A stretch of DNA of 12,759 bases from a bacterium (GCA_905221195.1 CAJNCF010000013.1:1-12759); one strand, 5' to 3'; positions 1 through 6,507 are shown, numbered from the stretch's first letter. Notes: generated by a model from the sequence alone, not told the origin. Numbers and translations: made by a program.

Positions 1-1013
1 TTTCGAGCCAATTTTTCTTCCAAAGCAGACATTTGCGAATAAGGAATGAAATGGAAATGATCCCCGTGAGGCACTGCTACACCATTTGCAGTACGTTTTG
101 TAATCTGTGCTGGGTCAAATACCAATCCATCAGACTCCACATGACGTTGGCTAAGTGGCAAAGCGTACAATTCTTGAAGGAGACTATCCAAGTCCTCATT
201 TTGACTCTCAGGAGCTGTTGCAGGATTTTGAGGTGTCTCAGCCTGACTCGTTCTCACACTAGATCTTGTTTCTCCCCTGCTTGAACGGTATTCAACGGTA
301 CTTAATTGTCCACCTTTTCCAGATAAGAAGGCTTGGGCAGCAGCTAATTCACTAGCAGACAAATCACTCTTAGGAATATAGTGGAAGTGATTGCCATGAG
401 GAACGATATAAGCGTCACCTGTATCTTCTATGATATCAGATGCATTGAAGATATACCCATCATCCGTTGTATAGCGTCCCTGCGCTCTGGCTGCAGCAAC
501 AGCATTATCTGTGCTTGCATTATGATTATGGCTATGTTCCTGCTTCTGACGTTTAATCTCTTCTTTTGTCCGAATATTGTCCGCATGAGCCGCATCTTTA
601 AGGTAAACATAGTATTTTCCGTCTACCTTAATGACATAGCCACCCTTGATTTCATTAACAATGTCTGAATCGTTCAACTGATAATTCGGATCTTTCATGA
701 GGAGTTCTTCACTGATGATAGCGTCATAAGGAACCTTCCCATTATAGTAATGATAATGGTCTCCATGAGAAGTTACATAACCTTGGTCCGTAATCTTGAT
801 AACGATTTGCTCGGCATTTATACCTTCTTTTTTACTGACCTCATCAGGTGTCAAATTTTCTGCCTTTTGGCCAGCCTGACCACCATCTATATAAGCAACT
901 CGATTAGAATCTTTCTTAACTTGACCAGCTTGGTAGCGACCAAGTTCGTAGGAGCAAACACTTAGGGCAAGGACTACCACTGAACCCGCTACATATTTTT
1001 TATTGATTTTCAT
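1..1013 (-). CDS. phtD: Polyhistidine triad surface protein, PhtD-like, 3' part outside window
   Basis: Translating leftward from the ATG at 1013 gives 337 open residues before the window ends, starting MKINKKYVAGSVVVLALSVC, an N-terminal export signal with an LSVC lipobox-like motif. Three histidine triads (HxxHxH) are visible: HGDHYH at residues 83-88, HGNHFH at 206-211 and HGDHFH at 316-321. Between them lies a charged, His-containing stretch (about 165-185) and a Ser/Thr/Gln-rich linker (about 240-270). Pht proteins are cell-surface zinc-binding proteins that help deliver zinc to AdcAII and also bind complement regulators. The start lies 7 nt after the adcAII stop with GTGAGAAAAGA in front, so the two are one operon, as in pneumococcus. 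Family assignment is firm. Choosing PhtD over PhtA/B rests mainly on the adcAII neighbour, because the N-termini of these paralogues are nearly identical. Two triads have Phe rather than Tyr in the fifth position. Confidence 0.93.
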   Translation of the reverse strand, partial: MKINKKYVAGSVVVLALSVCSYELGRYQAGQVKKDSNRVAYIDGGQAGQKAENLTPDEVSKKEGINAEQIVIKITDQGYVTSHGDHYHYYNGKVPYDAIISEELLMKDPNYQLNDSDIVNEIKGGYVIKVDGKYYVYLKDAAHADNIRTKEEIKRQKQEHSHNHNASTDNAVAAARAQGRYTTDDGYIFNASDIIEDTGDAYIVPHGNHFHYIPKSDLSASELAAAQAFLSGKGGQLSTVEYRSSRGETRSSVRTSQAETPQNPATAPESQNEDLDSLLQELYALPLSQRHVESDGLVFDPAQITKRTANGVAVPHGDHFHFIPYSQMSALEEKLAR

Positions 1014-1020
1014 TCTTTTC

Positions 1021-1938
1021 TCACTTTAATTCTTCTGCTAGAACACTCATATTTTCTTCAAGATTTTCTAAATAAGTCTTGTCATTTTTTGGGTCTGCCT
1101 CTAAAGGATTCAGAGTTTTAAGACCAACACCTGTTGATTTGACAAGAGTTTCAGCTACTTTTGAAGAAGCATTACTTTCTGTAAAAATCGTCTTAACCTT
1201 ATAGGTTTTAACAAATTCCTGAATTTCTGTAAGTTGTCGTGGACTTGGTTCTTGTTCTGGAGAGATACCTGCAATACCAAGTTGATTGAGTCCAAATCGC
1301 TTAGCTAGATAAGAAAAGGCTGTATGTTGTGTTACAAAAGTCTTCTGACTCGCTTTTTCAAATTTAGGCTGGAATTTCTTAGTCAATTCCTGAGCTTTTT
1401 TGATAAAGGCTTGCGCATTTTTCTGATAAGTTTCTTTATGCTCACTATCCACCTCTGAAAGTTTATCAGCGATAATCTGAGCTTCTTCACCAGCTTTTTC
1501 AGGATCTAGCCAAGTATGAGGGTCATAGAGCGTTTTTTCATCAACTCCATTACCTGCTTCCACATCTTCTAGCCCTGGAACGCGGTCTAATGTCATTCCT
1601 TCAGAAGCCTCTAAAACTTTAACTTTGGATTTTTTAAGATTGGGATCCAGACTTCCTGCCCAAGATTCGAGCGTATGAGAATGATAAACAAAGACGTCTG
1701 CATCATAGATGGCCGCGATGTCATTTGCTGAAGGCTCAAAGGAATGAATCCCACTACTTGACTGAATCATCCGAACATCATTCAAATCTCCAGAAACTTC
1801 CTTGACCATAGCGTAGATAGGGTAGAAACTTGTGACAATCTTCATCCCTTTTCCTGTTTGGCTTTCCTTTTGACCACAAGCACCTAAACACAAAAGAAAG
1901 ACACTTAACAATACTAAAAATAAACTTTTTTTCTTCAT
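1021..1938 (-). CDS. adcAII: Zinc-binding lipoprotein AdcAII (Lmb-type cluster A-I solute-binding protein)
   Basis: 305 aa, full length for the family. A Lys-rich start, hydrophobic core and LGAC lipobox (Cys21) mark a membrane-anchored lipoprotein. The metal ligands of AdcAII are in place: His65, His141 (in DPHTWLDP), His205 (in TQHTAF) and Glu280 (in NPLE). It captures extracellular zinc for the AdcBC permease, encoded elsewhere, and works with Pht proteins; orthologues are also called Lmb because of reported laminin binding. It lacks the long His-rich loop of AdcA, which agrees with the AdcAII type. The start at 1938 is supported by AAGGGG about 8 nt upstream. It is first in an operon with the pht gene 7 nt downstream, and an AdcR-type box lies in its promoter, so repression under zinc sufficiency is expected. 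The sequence is very close to what I remember of pneumococcal AdcAII. Confidence 0.97.
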   Translation of the reverse strand: MKKKSLFLVLLSVFLLCLGACGQKESQTGKGMKIVTSFYPIYAMVKEVSGDLNDVRMIQSSSGIHSFEPSANDIAAIYDADVFVYHSHTLESWAGSLDPNLKKSKVKVLEASEGMTLDRVPGLEDVEAGNGVDEKTLYDPHTWLDPEKAGEEAQIIADKLSEVDSEHKETYQKNAQAFIKKAQELTKKFQPKFEKASQKTFVTQHTAFSYLAKRFGLNQLGIAGISPEQEPSPRQLTEIQEFVKTYKVKTIFTESNASSKVAETLVKSTGVGLKTLNPLEADPKNDKTYLENLEENMSVLAEELK

Positions 1939-1960
1939 GGATAACCCCTTAACTATTTAA

Positions 1961-1972
1961 TTAACTGGTAAA
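1961..1972 (-). promoter_or_regulatory. AdcR zinc-repressor operator
   Basis: TTTACCAGTTAA on the minus strand matches the published streptococcal AdcR palindrome TTAACYRGTTAA at 11 of 12 positions. It begins 1 bp downstream of the -10 box, covering the likely transcription start, so bound AdcR-Zn would block adcAII-pht transcription. Confidence 0.85.
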
Positions 1973-1973
1973 C

Positions 1974-2002
1974 ATTCTACTCCTAAAAATTTAATCTGTC
2001 AA
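1974..2002 (-). promoter_or_regulatory. Promoter of adcAII-pht operon
   Basis: Minus strand TTGACA, 17-nt spacer, TAGAAT; about 35 nt from the -10 to the adcAII start. A near-consensus sigma-A promoter next to the AdcR box. Confidence 0.85.
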
Positions 2003-2044
2003 GCTATTTTTAGAAAAAAATTGAAAATTTCTTTCACATATAAA

Positions 2045-2075
2045 AATCTGCTGAGTTTCAACAACTCAACAGATT
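2045..2075 (-). terminator. Rho-independent terminator after permease gene
   Basis: On the minus strand AATCTG-TGAGTT pairs with AACTCA-CAGATT (12 bp with one bulged mismatch, 5-nt loop) and is followed by TTTTA. It lies about 160 nt past the permease stop, with a BOX element between, and ahead of the adcAII promoter. Confidence 0.7.
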
Positions 2076-2085
2076 CTCACTTTAT

Positions 2086-2235
2086 ATACTCAATGAAAAT
2101 CAAAGAGCAAATTAGGAAGCTAGCCGTAGGTTGCTCAAAACACTGTTTTGAGGTTGTAGATAAGACTGACGAAGTCAGTCACATATATACGGCAAGGCGA
2201 AGCTGACGTGGTTTGAAGAGATTTTCGAAGAGTAT
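2086..2235 (-). repeat. BOX element, A-B-C, minus orientation
   Basis: About 150 bp bounded by complementary ends (ATACTCAATGAAAATC on the left, GATTTTCGAAGAGTAT on the right). The boxA part (about 2187-2235) contains the classical TACGGCAAGGCGAAGCTGACG core, boxB (about 2133-2186) has the CAAAACACTGTTTTG and ACTGACGAAGTCAGT hairpins, and boxC is at 2086-2132. Its boxA end reaches the last base of the permease stop codon, so the repeat forms the start of that gene's 3' UTR. Confidence 0.93.
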
Positions 2236-3626
2236 TATTCTTCTATGGTAGAATGCTTATAGCCATAAGTGAAGTAAATCATACTTCCTACTAACAATGC
2301 AACTAGGAAAGCAATCCAAGTTTCCATATTATACTGTAACATAAAGGACAAACAAATGATGATTGATAAAATGGGTAACAGGGGGACCAATGGTGTTTTA
2401 AATTCTCCAGCTTTGGGCATCCCTTTTTCTTTCCGTAAGCGAATCAGCCCATAAGCCAGCATAATCAAGTAGGCAAGGGTACAAATATTTAAAAAGGCTG
2501 CAATACTAGCTAATGGAAACATTCCTGCAGCTACCGCTGAAGCTAGACCCGTCAAGATAGTAGCATTTTTAGGTACCTTACTTGTCTGCGTTAGTTCCTT
2601 AAAGGCGGCAGGCATCAATCCGTCACGCGCTAAACTGTATATCATACGCGATAGGGCATAGGTCATCGAAATACAAACTGTAATCAAGGTCAAGATAGCC
2701 ACTAATGACACATAGTTGGCTGCCCAACTAATCCCAACACTACGAAGGGCAAAGGCAACGGCATCATCGACATTTAGATGACTATAGTGAACCACACCAG
2801 TCAAAACAAGAGTCACCAAAGCATAAAGAATGGTTACGATAGAAAGCGATAAGACAATCCCTCTCGGAATATTTTTTTGAGGAGTCTTGACTTCATCTAC
2901 AGCCATAGAGATGGATTCAAATCCCAAAAATCCAAAGAACATTAAGGACGCACCAGCCATGATACCAGTACTAGCGCCATAGATTTGTCCAAAACCATAA
3001 GGAGCAAAATTGCTCCAATTATCAAGTTTGATATGCCAAATTCCTACTAAAACAAAGAGGGCTAAAGCGGAAAATTTCAAAATAACTAGAATTGAATTAA
3101 AGCGTAAGGCTGCTTTAGCATTGAGTAAAACAAGCGAGGTCACCAAGACCAAAACAAGAATAGGCAATAAATCAACAAATGTTCCTACTTGAGGATTAAA
3201 GGTCCCATTTAAAGCCTGAGGAAGGGCTATCCCGTATTGAGAGAGCAAACCTTTAAAATAGGCTGCCCAACCCGAAGCTACACCAGATATGGCTGTCATG
3301 AACTCCATCATGGTTAGCCAGCCAGCCAACCAGGCAGGGAATTCTCCTAAGATAGCATAGAGATAGCTGTAGGCACCACCTGTAGCAGGTACTCGTGAAG
3401 CAAATTCTGCAAAAAAGAGAGCTGATAATCCTACACACAAGGCAGAAATCACGATTGAAATCACTAGGGCTGGACCAGCAAGCGTTGCAGCTGCAGTACC
3501 TGTAATTGTAAAGACGCCTGTCCCAACCATGGCTCCGATACCCAGCAAAATCAAGTCCCATAACTTCAAATGCCTATGCATCTCCGTTTTATCTAAACTA
3601 ACATTCTTTGTTCTAAATATATTCAT
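2235..3626 (-). CDS. APC-superfamily amino-acid permease (cationic amino-acid transporter type)
   Basis: 463 aa, integral membrane protein with about 12 hydrophobic segments, the size usual for this family. The N-terminal LLGIGAMVGTGVFTITG is the substrate-binding glycine-rich unwound helix 1 of APC transporters, and GFLGFESISMAVDEVKTPQKN, in two parts, is the helix 6 / loop signature of CAT-like permeases. It imports an amino acid by proton-coupled or exchange transport; the substrate cannot be read from sequence. I chose ATG at 3626 because TTGGAG lies 6 nt upstream; an upstream TTG at 3638 would place the Shine-Dalgarno inside the gene. It has its own promoter and terminator, and lies between the etrx1 and adcAII units as in pneumococcus. 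The stop codon abuts a BOX element. Confidence 0.9.
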   Translation of the reverse strand: MNIFRTKNVSLDKTEMHRHLKLWDLILLGIGAMVGTGVFTITGTAAATLAGPALVISIVISALCVGLSALFFAEFASRVPATGGAYSYLYAILGEFPAWLAGWLTMMEFMTAISGVASGWAAYFKGLLSQYGIALPQALNGTFNPQVGTFVDLLPILVLVLVTSLVLLNAKAALRFNSILVILKFSALALFVLVGIWHIKLDNWSNFAPYGFGQIYGASTGIMAGASLMFFGFLGFESISMAVDEVKTPQKNIPRGIVLSLSIVTILYALVTLVLTGVVHYSHLNVDDAVAFALRSVGISWAANYVSLVAILTLITVCISMTYALSRMIYSLARDGLMPAAFKELTQTSKVPKNATILTGLASAVAAGMFPLASIAAFLNICTLAYLIMLAYGLIRLRKEKGMPKAGEFKTPLVPLLPILSIIICLSFMLQYNMETWIAFLVALLVGSMIYFTYGYKHSTIEE

Positions 3627-3655
3627 CTTTGACTCCAAAATAAAATGATGATTCT

Positions 3656-3685
3656 ATTTTACCATAAATATAGGAGAATTGTGAA
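3656..3685 (-). promoter_or_regulatory. Promoter of amino-acid permease gene
   Basis: Minus strand TTCACA, 18-nt spacer, TAAAAT preceded by TGG (extended -10), about 30 nt before the ATG at 3626. Confidence 0.65.
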
Positions 3686-3704
3686 TATTTATAAAATAAT
3701 TTTC

Positions 3705-3734
3705 TAAAAAAACCTGACTACATATTGTAATCAG
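3705..3734 (-). terminator. Terminator of ccdA1-etrx1 operon
   Basis: On the minus strand CTGATTAC-5 nt-GTAGTCAG (8 bp, one G-U pair) followed by GG and seven T, 12 nt after the etrx1 stop. Confidence 0.85.
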
Positions 3735-3746
3735 ATTTCATCTATT

Positions 3747-4313
3747 CTAGTTCATTTCTTTAAAGGCTGCTTCTGCATCCGCGTTGCTGATAACACCAAA
3801 TTGAATCTTTCCAATCTTGCCTTGGCTATCAATTAGGTATTCTGTAGGAATGCTTCGAATTTGATAAGCTTGGAAGGTTGTTGCTTTGGTATCATAAAGA
3901 ACTGGGATATCTTTATAACCTTGATCTTGGAACCATTGTGGGAATTGCTCAACAGTTTTTTCGCCTTGAATTCCTGGTGCAATGACACTAAGAATTTCGA
4001 AATCGCGATCTGGTTTCGCAGCTAATTCCATCAACTCAGGCATACTTTTCTTACATGGACCACACCATGAAGCCCAAAACTTTAAGTAGACTTTTTTACC
4101 CTTATAATCAGATAACTTAACTTCTTTACCATCCATGGATTGCAAGGTAAAGTCTGGAGCCTCTTTCCCAACTGCTATTTGTTGTACAGGCGCTTGTTGC
4201 TGCTGTTTTGGGGCTTGTTGTGGTGCTTGACTCTTTTTAGTCTCTTCCTTACCACAGGCCATCAATACGACTAATGACAAGAGGCTTAAGCCAGCAAACA
4301 TTACTTTTTTCAT
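3747..4313 (-). CDS. etrx1: Extracellular thioredoxin-fold lipoprotein Etrx1 (TlpA-like)
   Basis: 188 aa. Signal peptide with LMAC lipobox (Cys20), then a Gln/Pro-rich spacer (about 28-45) that lifts the domain off the membrane, then a TlpA/AhpC-TSA-type thioredoxin domain (about 47-188) with the active site WASWCGPC (Cys84, Cys87) and the cis-proline loop SIPTEYL (Pro156). In pneumococcus Etrx1 takes electrons from CcdA1 and reduces the surface methionine sulfoxide reductase MsrAB2, repairing oxidised surface proteins. It starts 11 nt after the ccdA stop; AAAGGAG lies 5 nt before the ATG and overlaps the end of ccdA, so the two are translated from one mRNA. No msr gene is present in the window, in agreement with the pneumococcal arrangement, where msrAB2 lies elsewhere. 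Confidence 0.93.
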   Translation of the reverse strand: MKKVMFAGLSLLSLVVLMACGKEETKKSQAPQQAPKQQQQAPVQQIAVGKEAPDFTLQSMDGKEVKLSDYKGKKVYLKFWASWCGPCKKSMPELMELAAKPDRDFEILSVIAPGIQGEKTVEQFPQWFQDQGYKDIPVLYDTKATTFQAYQIRSIPTEYLIDSQGKIGKIQFGVISNADAEAAFKEMN

Positions 4314-4324
4314 CTTTTTCTCCT

Positions 4325-5032
4325 TTATTCAAAAATTCCAGCTAGAACATTTACTTGTCCTAGTATTAACAAAATTCCCATTAAAATAATGAGGAAACCA
4401 CCAATTTTCTTCAGTAGCATCATATGACGTTTGATTTTACTAAAATAAGGCATTACTACACTTGAAGCTAGAGCCAAGACCAAGAAAGGAATAGCCATCC
4501 CTAGAGTGTAAATAAGAGTATATATGGCTCCTTGCCAAGCTCCATTACCACCAGAAGCCGCAAGCGCTAAAACAGAACTCAAAACTGGACCAATACAAGG
4601 CGTCCAACCGAAGCTAAAGGTAATACCGAGTAAAAAGGCTGACCAATAACGATTGGCTTCTGATTTCTTAAAAGTTAAGCTTTTTTGAACCTCTAATTTC
4701 TTAAAATGAAAAATTTCCATCTGGTGAAGGCCTAAAATGATAATAATCGTACCCATGGTATAGCGAAACCAATTGGCATAGAGAATATTACCAAAGTAAC
4801 CAGCACCAAATCCTAGAATAAAGAAAATGAGTGAAATACCTGCGATAAAGCAAAGTGTTCGAATCAAGCCTGACCAAGCAACTTTTCTACCAAATAAAGA
4901 AAAGCTTTTTGCACTTTCTTGATCATCCAGCAAAATTCCAGTATAAACTGGTAACAGAGGAAAAATACAAGGGGAAAAGAAAGACAAGACCCCTGCTAGA
5001 AAAACGGAGATTGAAAATACTATCGTTTCCAA
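4325..5032 (-). CDS. ccdA1: Thiol-disulfide membrane conduit CcdA1
   Basis: 235 aa, six hydrophobic segments, the short DsbD-beta/CcdA form. The redox pair is Cys22 in FFSPCIFPLLP and Cys146 in GWTPCIGPV, the two Pro-Cys motifs that shuttle electrons across the membrane. It carries reducing power from cytoplasmic thioredoxin to the outside and, given the adjacent gene, to Etrx1. The start is a TTG at 5032: an in-frame TAG lies 42 nt upstream, there is no in-frame ATG or GTG between, and the conserved N-terminus begins here. The ribosome-binding site is weak (AAGAAAGTTGG). The gene is the first chromosomal gene left of the integrated element and points away from it. Confidence 0.92.
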   Translation of the reverse strand: METIVFSISVFLAGVLSFFSPCIFPLLPVYTGILLDDQESAKSFSLFGRKVAWSGLIRTLCFIAGISLIFFILGFGAGYFGNILYANWFRYTMGTIIIILGLHQMEIFHFKKLEVQKSLTFKKSEANRYWSAFLLGITFSFGWTPCIGPVLSSVLALAASGGNGAWQGAIYTLIYTLGMAIPFLVLALASSVVMPYFSKIKRHMMLLKKIGGFLIILMGILLILGQVNVLAGIFE

Positions 5033-5065
5033 TAATGAACCAACTTTCTTAAGATTTCTTATCCT

Positions 5066-5094
5066 ATTGTACTATAATCAATTTTATTTGTATG
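5066..5094 (-). promoter_or_regulatory. Possible promoter of ccdA1-etrx1
   Basis: Minus strand TACAAT with a poor -35 (CATACA, 17-nt spacer), 33 nt before the TTG start. Position is right, sequence match is modest. Confidence 0.35.
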
Positions 5095-5152
5095 ATTTCT
5101 GCTACGCAAATTGAATTAGCCTATACATGAATAGTCATTTCTACCACTAGTT

Positions 5153-5257
5153 ATACTCTTCGAAAATCAAATTTAAACCACGTCAGCGTCGCCTTACCGT
5201 ACTCAAGTACAGCTTGCGGCTAGCTTCCTAGTTTGCTCTTTGATTTTCATTGAGTAT
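5153..5257 (+). repeat. BOX element, A-C form lacking boxB, plus orientation
   Basis: 105 bp from ATACTCTTCGAAAATC to GATTTTCATTGAGTAT. BoxA contains AAACCACGTCAGCGTCGCCTT in altered form and runs straight into boxC (CTTGCGGCTAGCTTCCTAG). No boxB unit is present. It ends 9 bp left of the element's left attachment repeat and lies upstream of the ccdA1 promoter. Confidence 0.92.
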
Positions 5258-5266
5258 TAATTCAGA

Positions 5267-5332
5267 TTTGCCCCCTATATACAAAAAAAGCCCGTCACAC
5301 AAGCTCAAATACTTGATATGCTAGGCTTTTTA
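5267..5332. repeat. Left attachment repeat (attL)
   Basis: 66 bp, identical to 9006-9071 at 62 positions; the longest shared runs are GTCACACAAGCTCAAAT (17 bp), TTTGCCCCCTATA (13 bp) and ACAAAAAAAGCC (12 bp). Three of the four differences weaken the hairpin that the right copy forms. A leftward transcript would still fold AAAAAGCC with GGCTTTTT followed by a T run, so it can act as a weak leftward terminator. Confidence 0.88.
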
Positions 5333-5348
5333 TGATGTGTTCCATCAT
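5295..5348 (-). CDS. 17-codon ORF behind the leftward repressed promoter, ending inside attL
   Basis: ATG at 5348 reads MMEHIIKSLAYQVFELV and stops at 5295. It has an ideal Shine-Dalgarno (AAAGGAGGT) 7 nt upstream and a perfect promoter 33 nt upstream, so translation initiation is very likely if the promoter fires. From the seventh codon on, the coding sequence is the attachment repeat itself. This is where a Cro-like gene would be expected. I see two readings: the start of a deleted early gene now fused to the att site, or a real small peptide. No family resemblance is visible in so short a chain. Confidence 0.5.
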   Translation of the reverse strand: MMEHIIKSLAYQVFELV

Positions 5349-5381
5349 TTGCCTTACCTCCTTTTCCTTAAGCTTGATTTA

Positions 5382-5410
5382 ATTATACTACGAATTAAAT
5401 CGTATGTCAA
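5382..5410 (-). promoter_or_regulatory. Leftward promoter (PR-like), perfect consensus, operator in spacer
   Basis: Minus strand TTGACA, exactly 17 nt, TATAAT. The spacer is filled by the palindrome TACGATTTAATTCGTA, so repressor binding would exclude RNA polymerase. It points out of the element through attL toward ccdA1. Confidence 0.88.
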
Positions 5411-5475
5411 TACTTTTTTAGAATTTTTTCGTATTTTTTTCGAATTTTTTATTTACAAATACGAAAATAAGCGTT
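5389..5475. promoter_or_regulatory. Operator array for the element's repressor
   Basis: Three related sites. O1, 5389-5404, TACGAATTAAATCGTA, is in the spacer of the leftward promoter. O2, 5429-5444, TCGTATTTTTTTCGAA, is less regular. O3, 5460-5475, TACGAAAATAAGCGTT, matches O1 at 11 of 16 positions and lies in the spacer of the repressor's own promoter. The paired CG steps are 10, 11 and 10 bp apart, as expected for a dimer contacting one face of the helix. The arrangement mirrors phage OR regions and predicts autoregulation. Confidence 0.7.
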
Positions 5476-5480
5476 ATTAT
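5452..5480 (+). promoter_or_regulatory. Repressor promoter (PRM-like)
   Basis: TTTACA, 17-nt spacer, TATTAT, 27 nt before the repressor ATG, back to back with the leftward promoter. Confidence 0.75.
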
Positions 5481-5507
5481 ATAGTAAAAGACAAAAGGAG
5501 AAAAAGA

Positions 5508-6323
5508 ATGGCCAGAGGACGAGGAAAATTAACTCCTCAAGATAAAGAGGATATGAAGGTCTTTTCCGCAAATCTAAATGCGATTTTGTCGGATAGGAAT
5601 TGTAAGCAAGTTGAATTATCCAGAGCGACAGGTATACCTGCTAGCACTTTAACGGGCTATGTAAAAGGAACTTCTTTGCCTATACCTGGTAATGTACAAA
5701 AAATAGCTGATTATTTTGGAGTATTAAAATCGACTTTAGATCCGAGGTTTGCAAGTGAAGATTCATCTATTGAAATTACTCCTACCACTTCCCCTATCCA
5801 ATCCATCTACGACCAACTAGAACCGCCTGGACAAAGAAAAGTTATCACATACGCTGAAAAATTACGTGACGAACAAGAGAAACGAATAAAAGCGAAGATA
5901 AACGAAGTATCGGAGAAAGTTATCGACTTGTATCAAGTTGAGGTTGTTTCTGAGACAGCAGCAGCTTGTGGATTTAACTATGGATTCGGCTATGACGATA
6001 CCGACAGAGAGACTATAGAGGTTGACGAGCAACCGCCACGCCACGATATAGCTACCAAAGTAAGTGGAGACTCCATGCAACCTGACTACCAAGACGGAGA
6101 CATTCTCTATCTGGTAGACAAAGGATTGACCACCTATAATGGAGATTTAGCAGTGATCGCATATGGAGACCGCTCTTACTTCAAGAAGATATATACCGAA
6201 AACGGACGCTTACGCCTAGTATCGCTCAATGACAAGTATGAAGATATCATCCTAGACTTCCCACCAGCCGAAGATACACACATCAAGATTTATGCGGTTG
6301 TTGGGGTGTATAGAGGGGAATAA
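5508..6323 (+). CDS. CI/LexA-like phage repressor, HTH plus S24 self-cleaving domain
   Basis: 271 aa. Residues about 15-78 form an XRE-type helix-turn-helix (VELSRATGIPASTLTGYVKG). A linker and short coiled region (about 100-140) connect to a C-terminal S24 domain (about 143-271). The self-cleavage machinery is complete: scissile Cys154-Gly155 in AAACGF (Cys-Gly as in UmuD), nucleophile Ser189 in SGDSMQPDYQDGD, and general base Lys226 in SYFKKIY. It should hold the leftward promoter off and be inactivated by RecA filaments after DNA damage. The start is the ATG at 5508 with AAAGGAG 7 nt upstream; a longer reading from 5337 would run through the promoter and operators. It is the first gene of the rightward lysogeny module and gives immunity against phages with the same operators. 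Confidence 0.93.
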   Translation: MARGRGKLTPQDKEDMKVFSANLNAILSDRNCKQVELSRATGIPASTLTGYVKGTSLPIPGNVQKIADYFGVLKSTLDPRFASEDSSIEITPTTSPIQSIYDQLEPPGQRKVITYAEKLRDEQEKRIKAKINEVSEKVIDLYQVEVVSETAAACGFNYGFGYDDTDRETIEVDEQPPRHDIATKVSGDSMQPDYQDGDILYLVDKGLTTYNGDLAVIAYGDRSYFKKIYTENGRLRLVSLNDKYEDIILDFPPAEDTHIKIYAVVGVYRGE

Positions 6324-6326
6324 AAC

Positions 6327-6353
6327 CAGTTGTTTCCATTTTGGAAATAGTTG
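6327..6353. repeat. Flanking 27-bp palindromic repeat, copy 1
   Basis: Starts 4 bp after the repressor stop. It shares 23 of 27 bases with 7079-7105, including CCATTTTGGAAATAGTTG. As RNA all 11 stem positions can pair, using three G-U pairs (CAGUUGUUUCC with GGAAAUAGUUG, 5-nt loop). It is followed directly by a promoter and has no T run, so it is not a standard terminator. Confidence 0.75.
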
Positions 6354-6354
6354 C

Positions 6355-6383
6355 TTGACAAAATAAAAAAAAAGAAGTACACT
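6355..6383 (+). promoter_or_regulatory. Promoter of the repeat RNA / toxin unit
   Basis: TTGACA, 17 nt (A-rich), TACACT. Predicted start near 6390, just before the first 20-nt repeat. Confidence 0.82.
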
Positions 6384-6389
6384 AATAAT

Positions 6390-6490
6390 GTCAAAAGCCT
6401 TGTTCGTCAAGGATACGATATTTATTTATAAAGCCTTGTTCGTCAAGGACAAAACTGTCTGGTGTACTTCTAAGAGGTACACCTTATTTT
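6390..6490 (+). ncRNA. Candidate type III antitoxin RNA with two 36-nt-period repeats
   Basis: Between promoter and terminator lie two perfect copies of AAAGCCTTGTTCGTCAAGGA at 6394-6413 and 6430-6449, 36 nt apart. Each contains the hairpin CCTTG-TTCGT-CAAGG. In the first unit the loop's UCGU can pair with ACGA at 6415-6418, giving an H-type pseudoknot; the second unit lacks that partner. A terminator ends the RNA before the toxin start. Known type III antitoxins (ToxI, AntiQ) are built this way: promoter, tandem repeats of about 35-45 nt, weak terminator, toxin gene; each processed repeat folds as a pseudoknot and inhibits the toxin. The number of repeats is small but within what I recall for CptI-type loci. 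Alternatives are a structured leader or attenuator, or a DNA operator pair. Confidence 0.62.
6461..6490 (+). terminator. Terminator between repeat RNA and toxin gene
   Basis: GGTGTAC (6461-6467) pairs with GTACACC (6477-6483), extendable inward by about 2 bp, followed by TTATTTTATT. In type III systems such a leaky terminator sets the excess of antitoxin RNA over toxin mRNA. Confidence 0.82.
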
Positions 6491-6507
6491 ATTATCTGGA
6501 GCATTAT

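Noticed and set aside
33..965. Several rightward ORFs of 70-95 codons within the pht gene.
   Set aside because: They are antisense shadows of a clear Pht coding frame with histidine triads; none has a supported start.
2021..2206. 61-codon rightward ORF between adcAII and the permease.
   Set aside because: It lies in a terminator hairpin and a BOX repeat.
3627..3638. TTG start four codons upstream of the permease ATG.
   Set aside because: The Shine-Dalgarno GGAG overlaps those codons and is spaced for the ATG at 3626.
5337..5507. 57-residue N-terminal extension of the repressor.
   Set aside because: It runs through the leftward promoter, operators and the repressor's own promoter. ATG 5508 has AAAGGAG at correct spacing.
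6394..6449. The two repeats as a small CRISPR array.
   Set aside because: Only two 20-nt copies with a 16-nt gap, no cas genes, own promoter and terminator; repeat and spacer sizes do not fit.
6388..6507. In-frame N-terminal extension of the toxin in which the 36-nt repeats encode KALFVKD twice.
   Set aside because: The ATG at 6388 has no Shine-Dalgarno and lies at or before the predicted transcription start; a terminator hairpin separates it from the toxin; ATG 6508 has a good SD and starts the conserved domain. The in-frame repeat follows from a 36-nt period being divisible by three.
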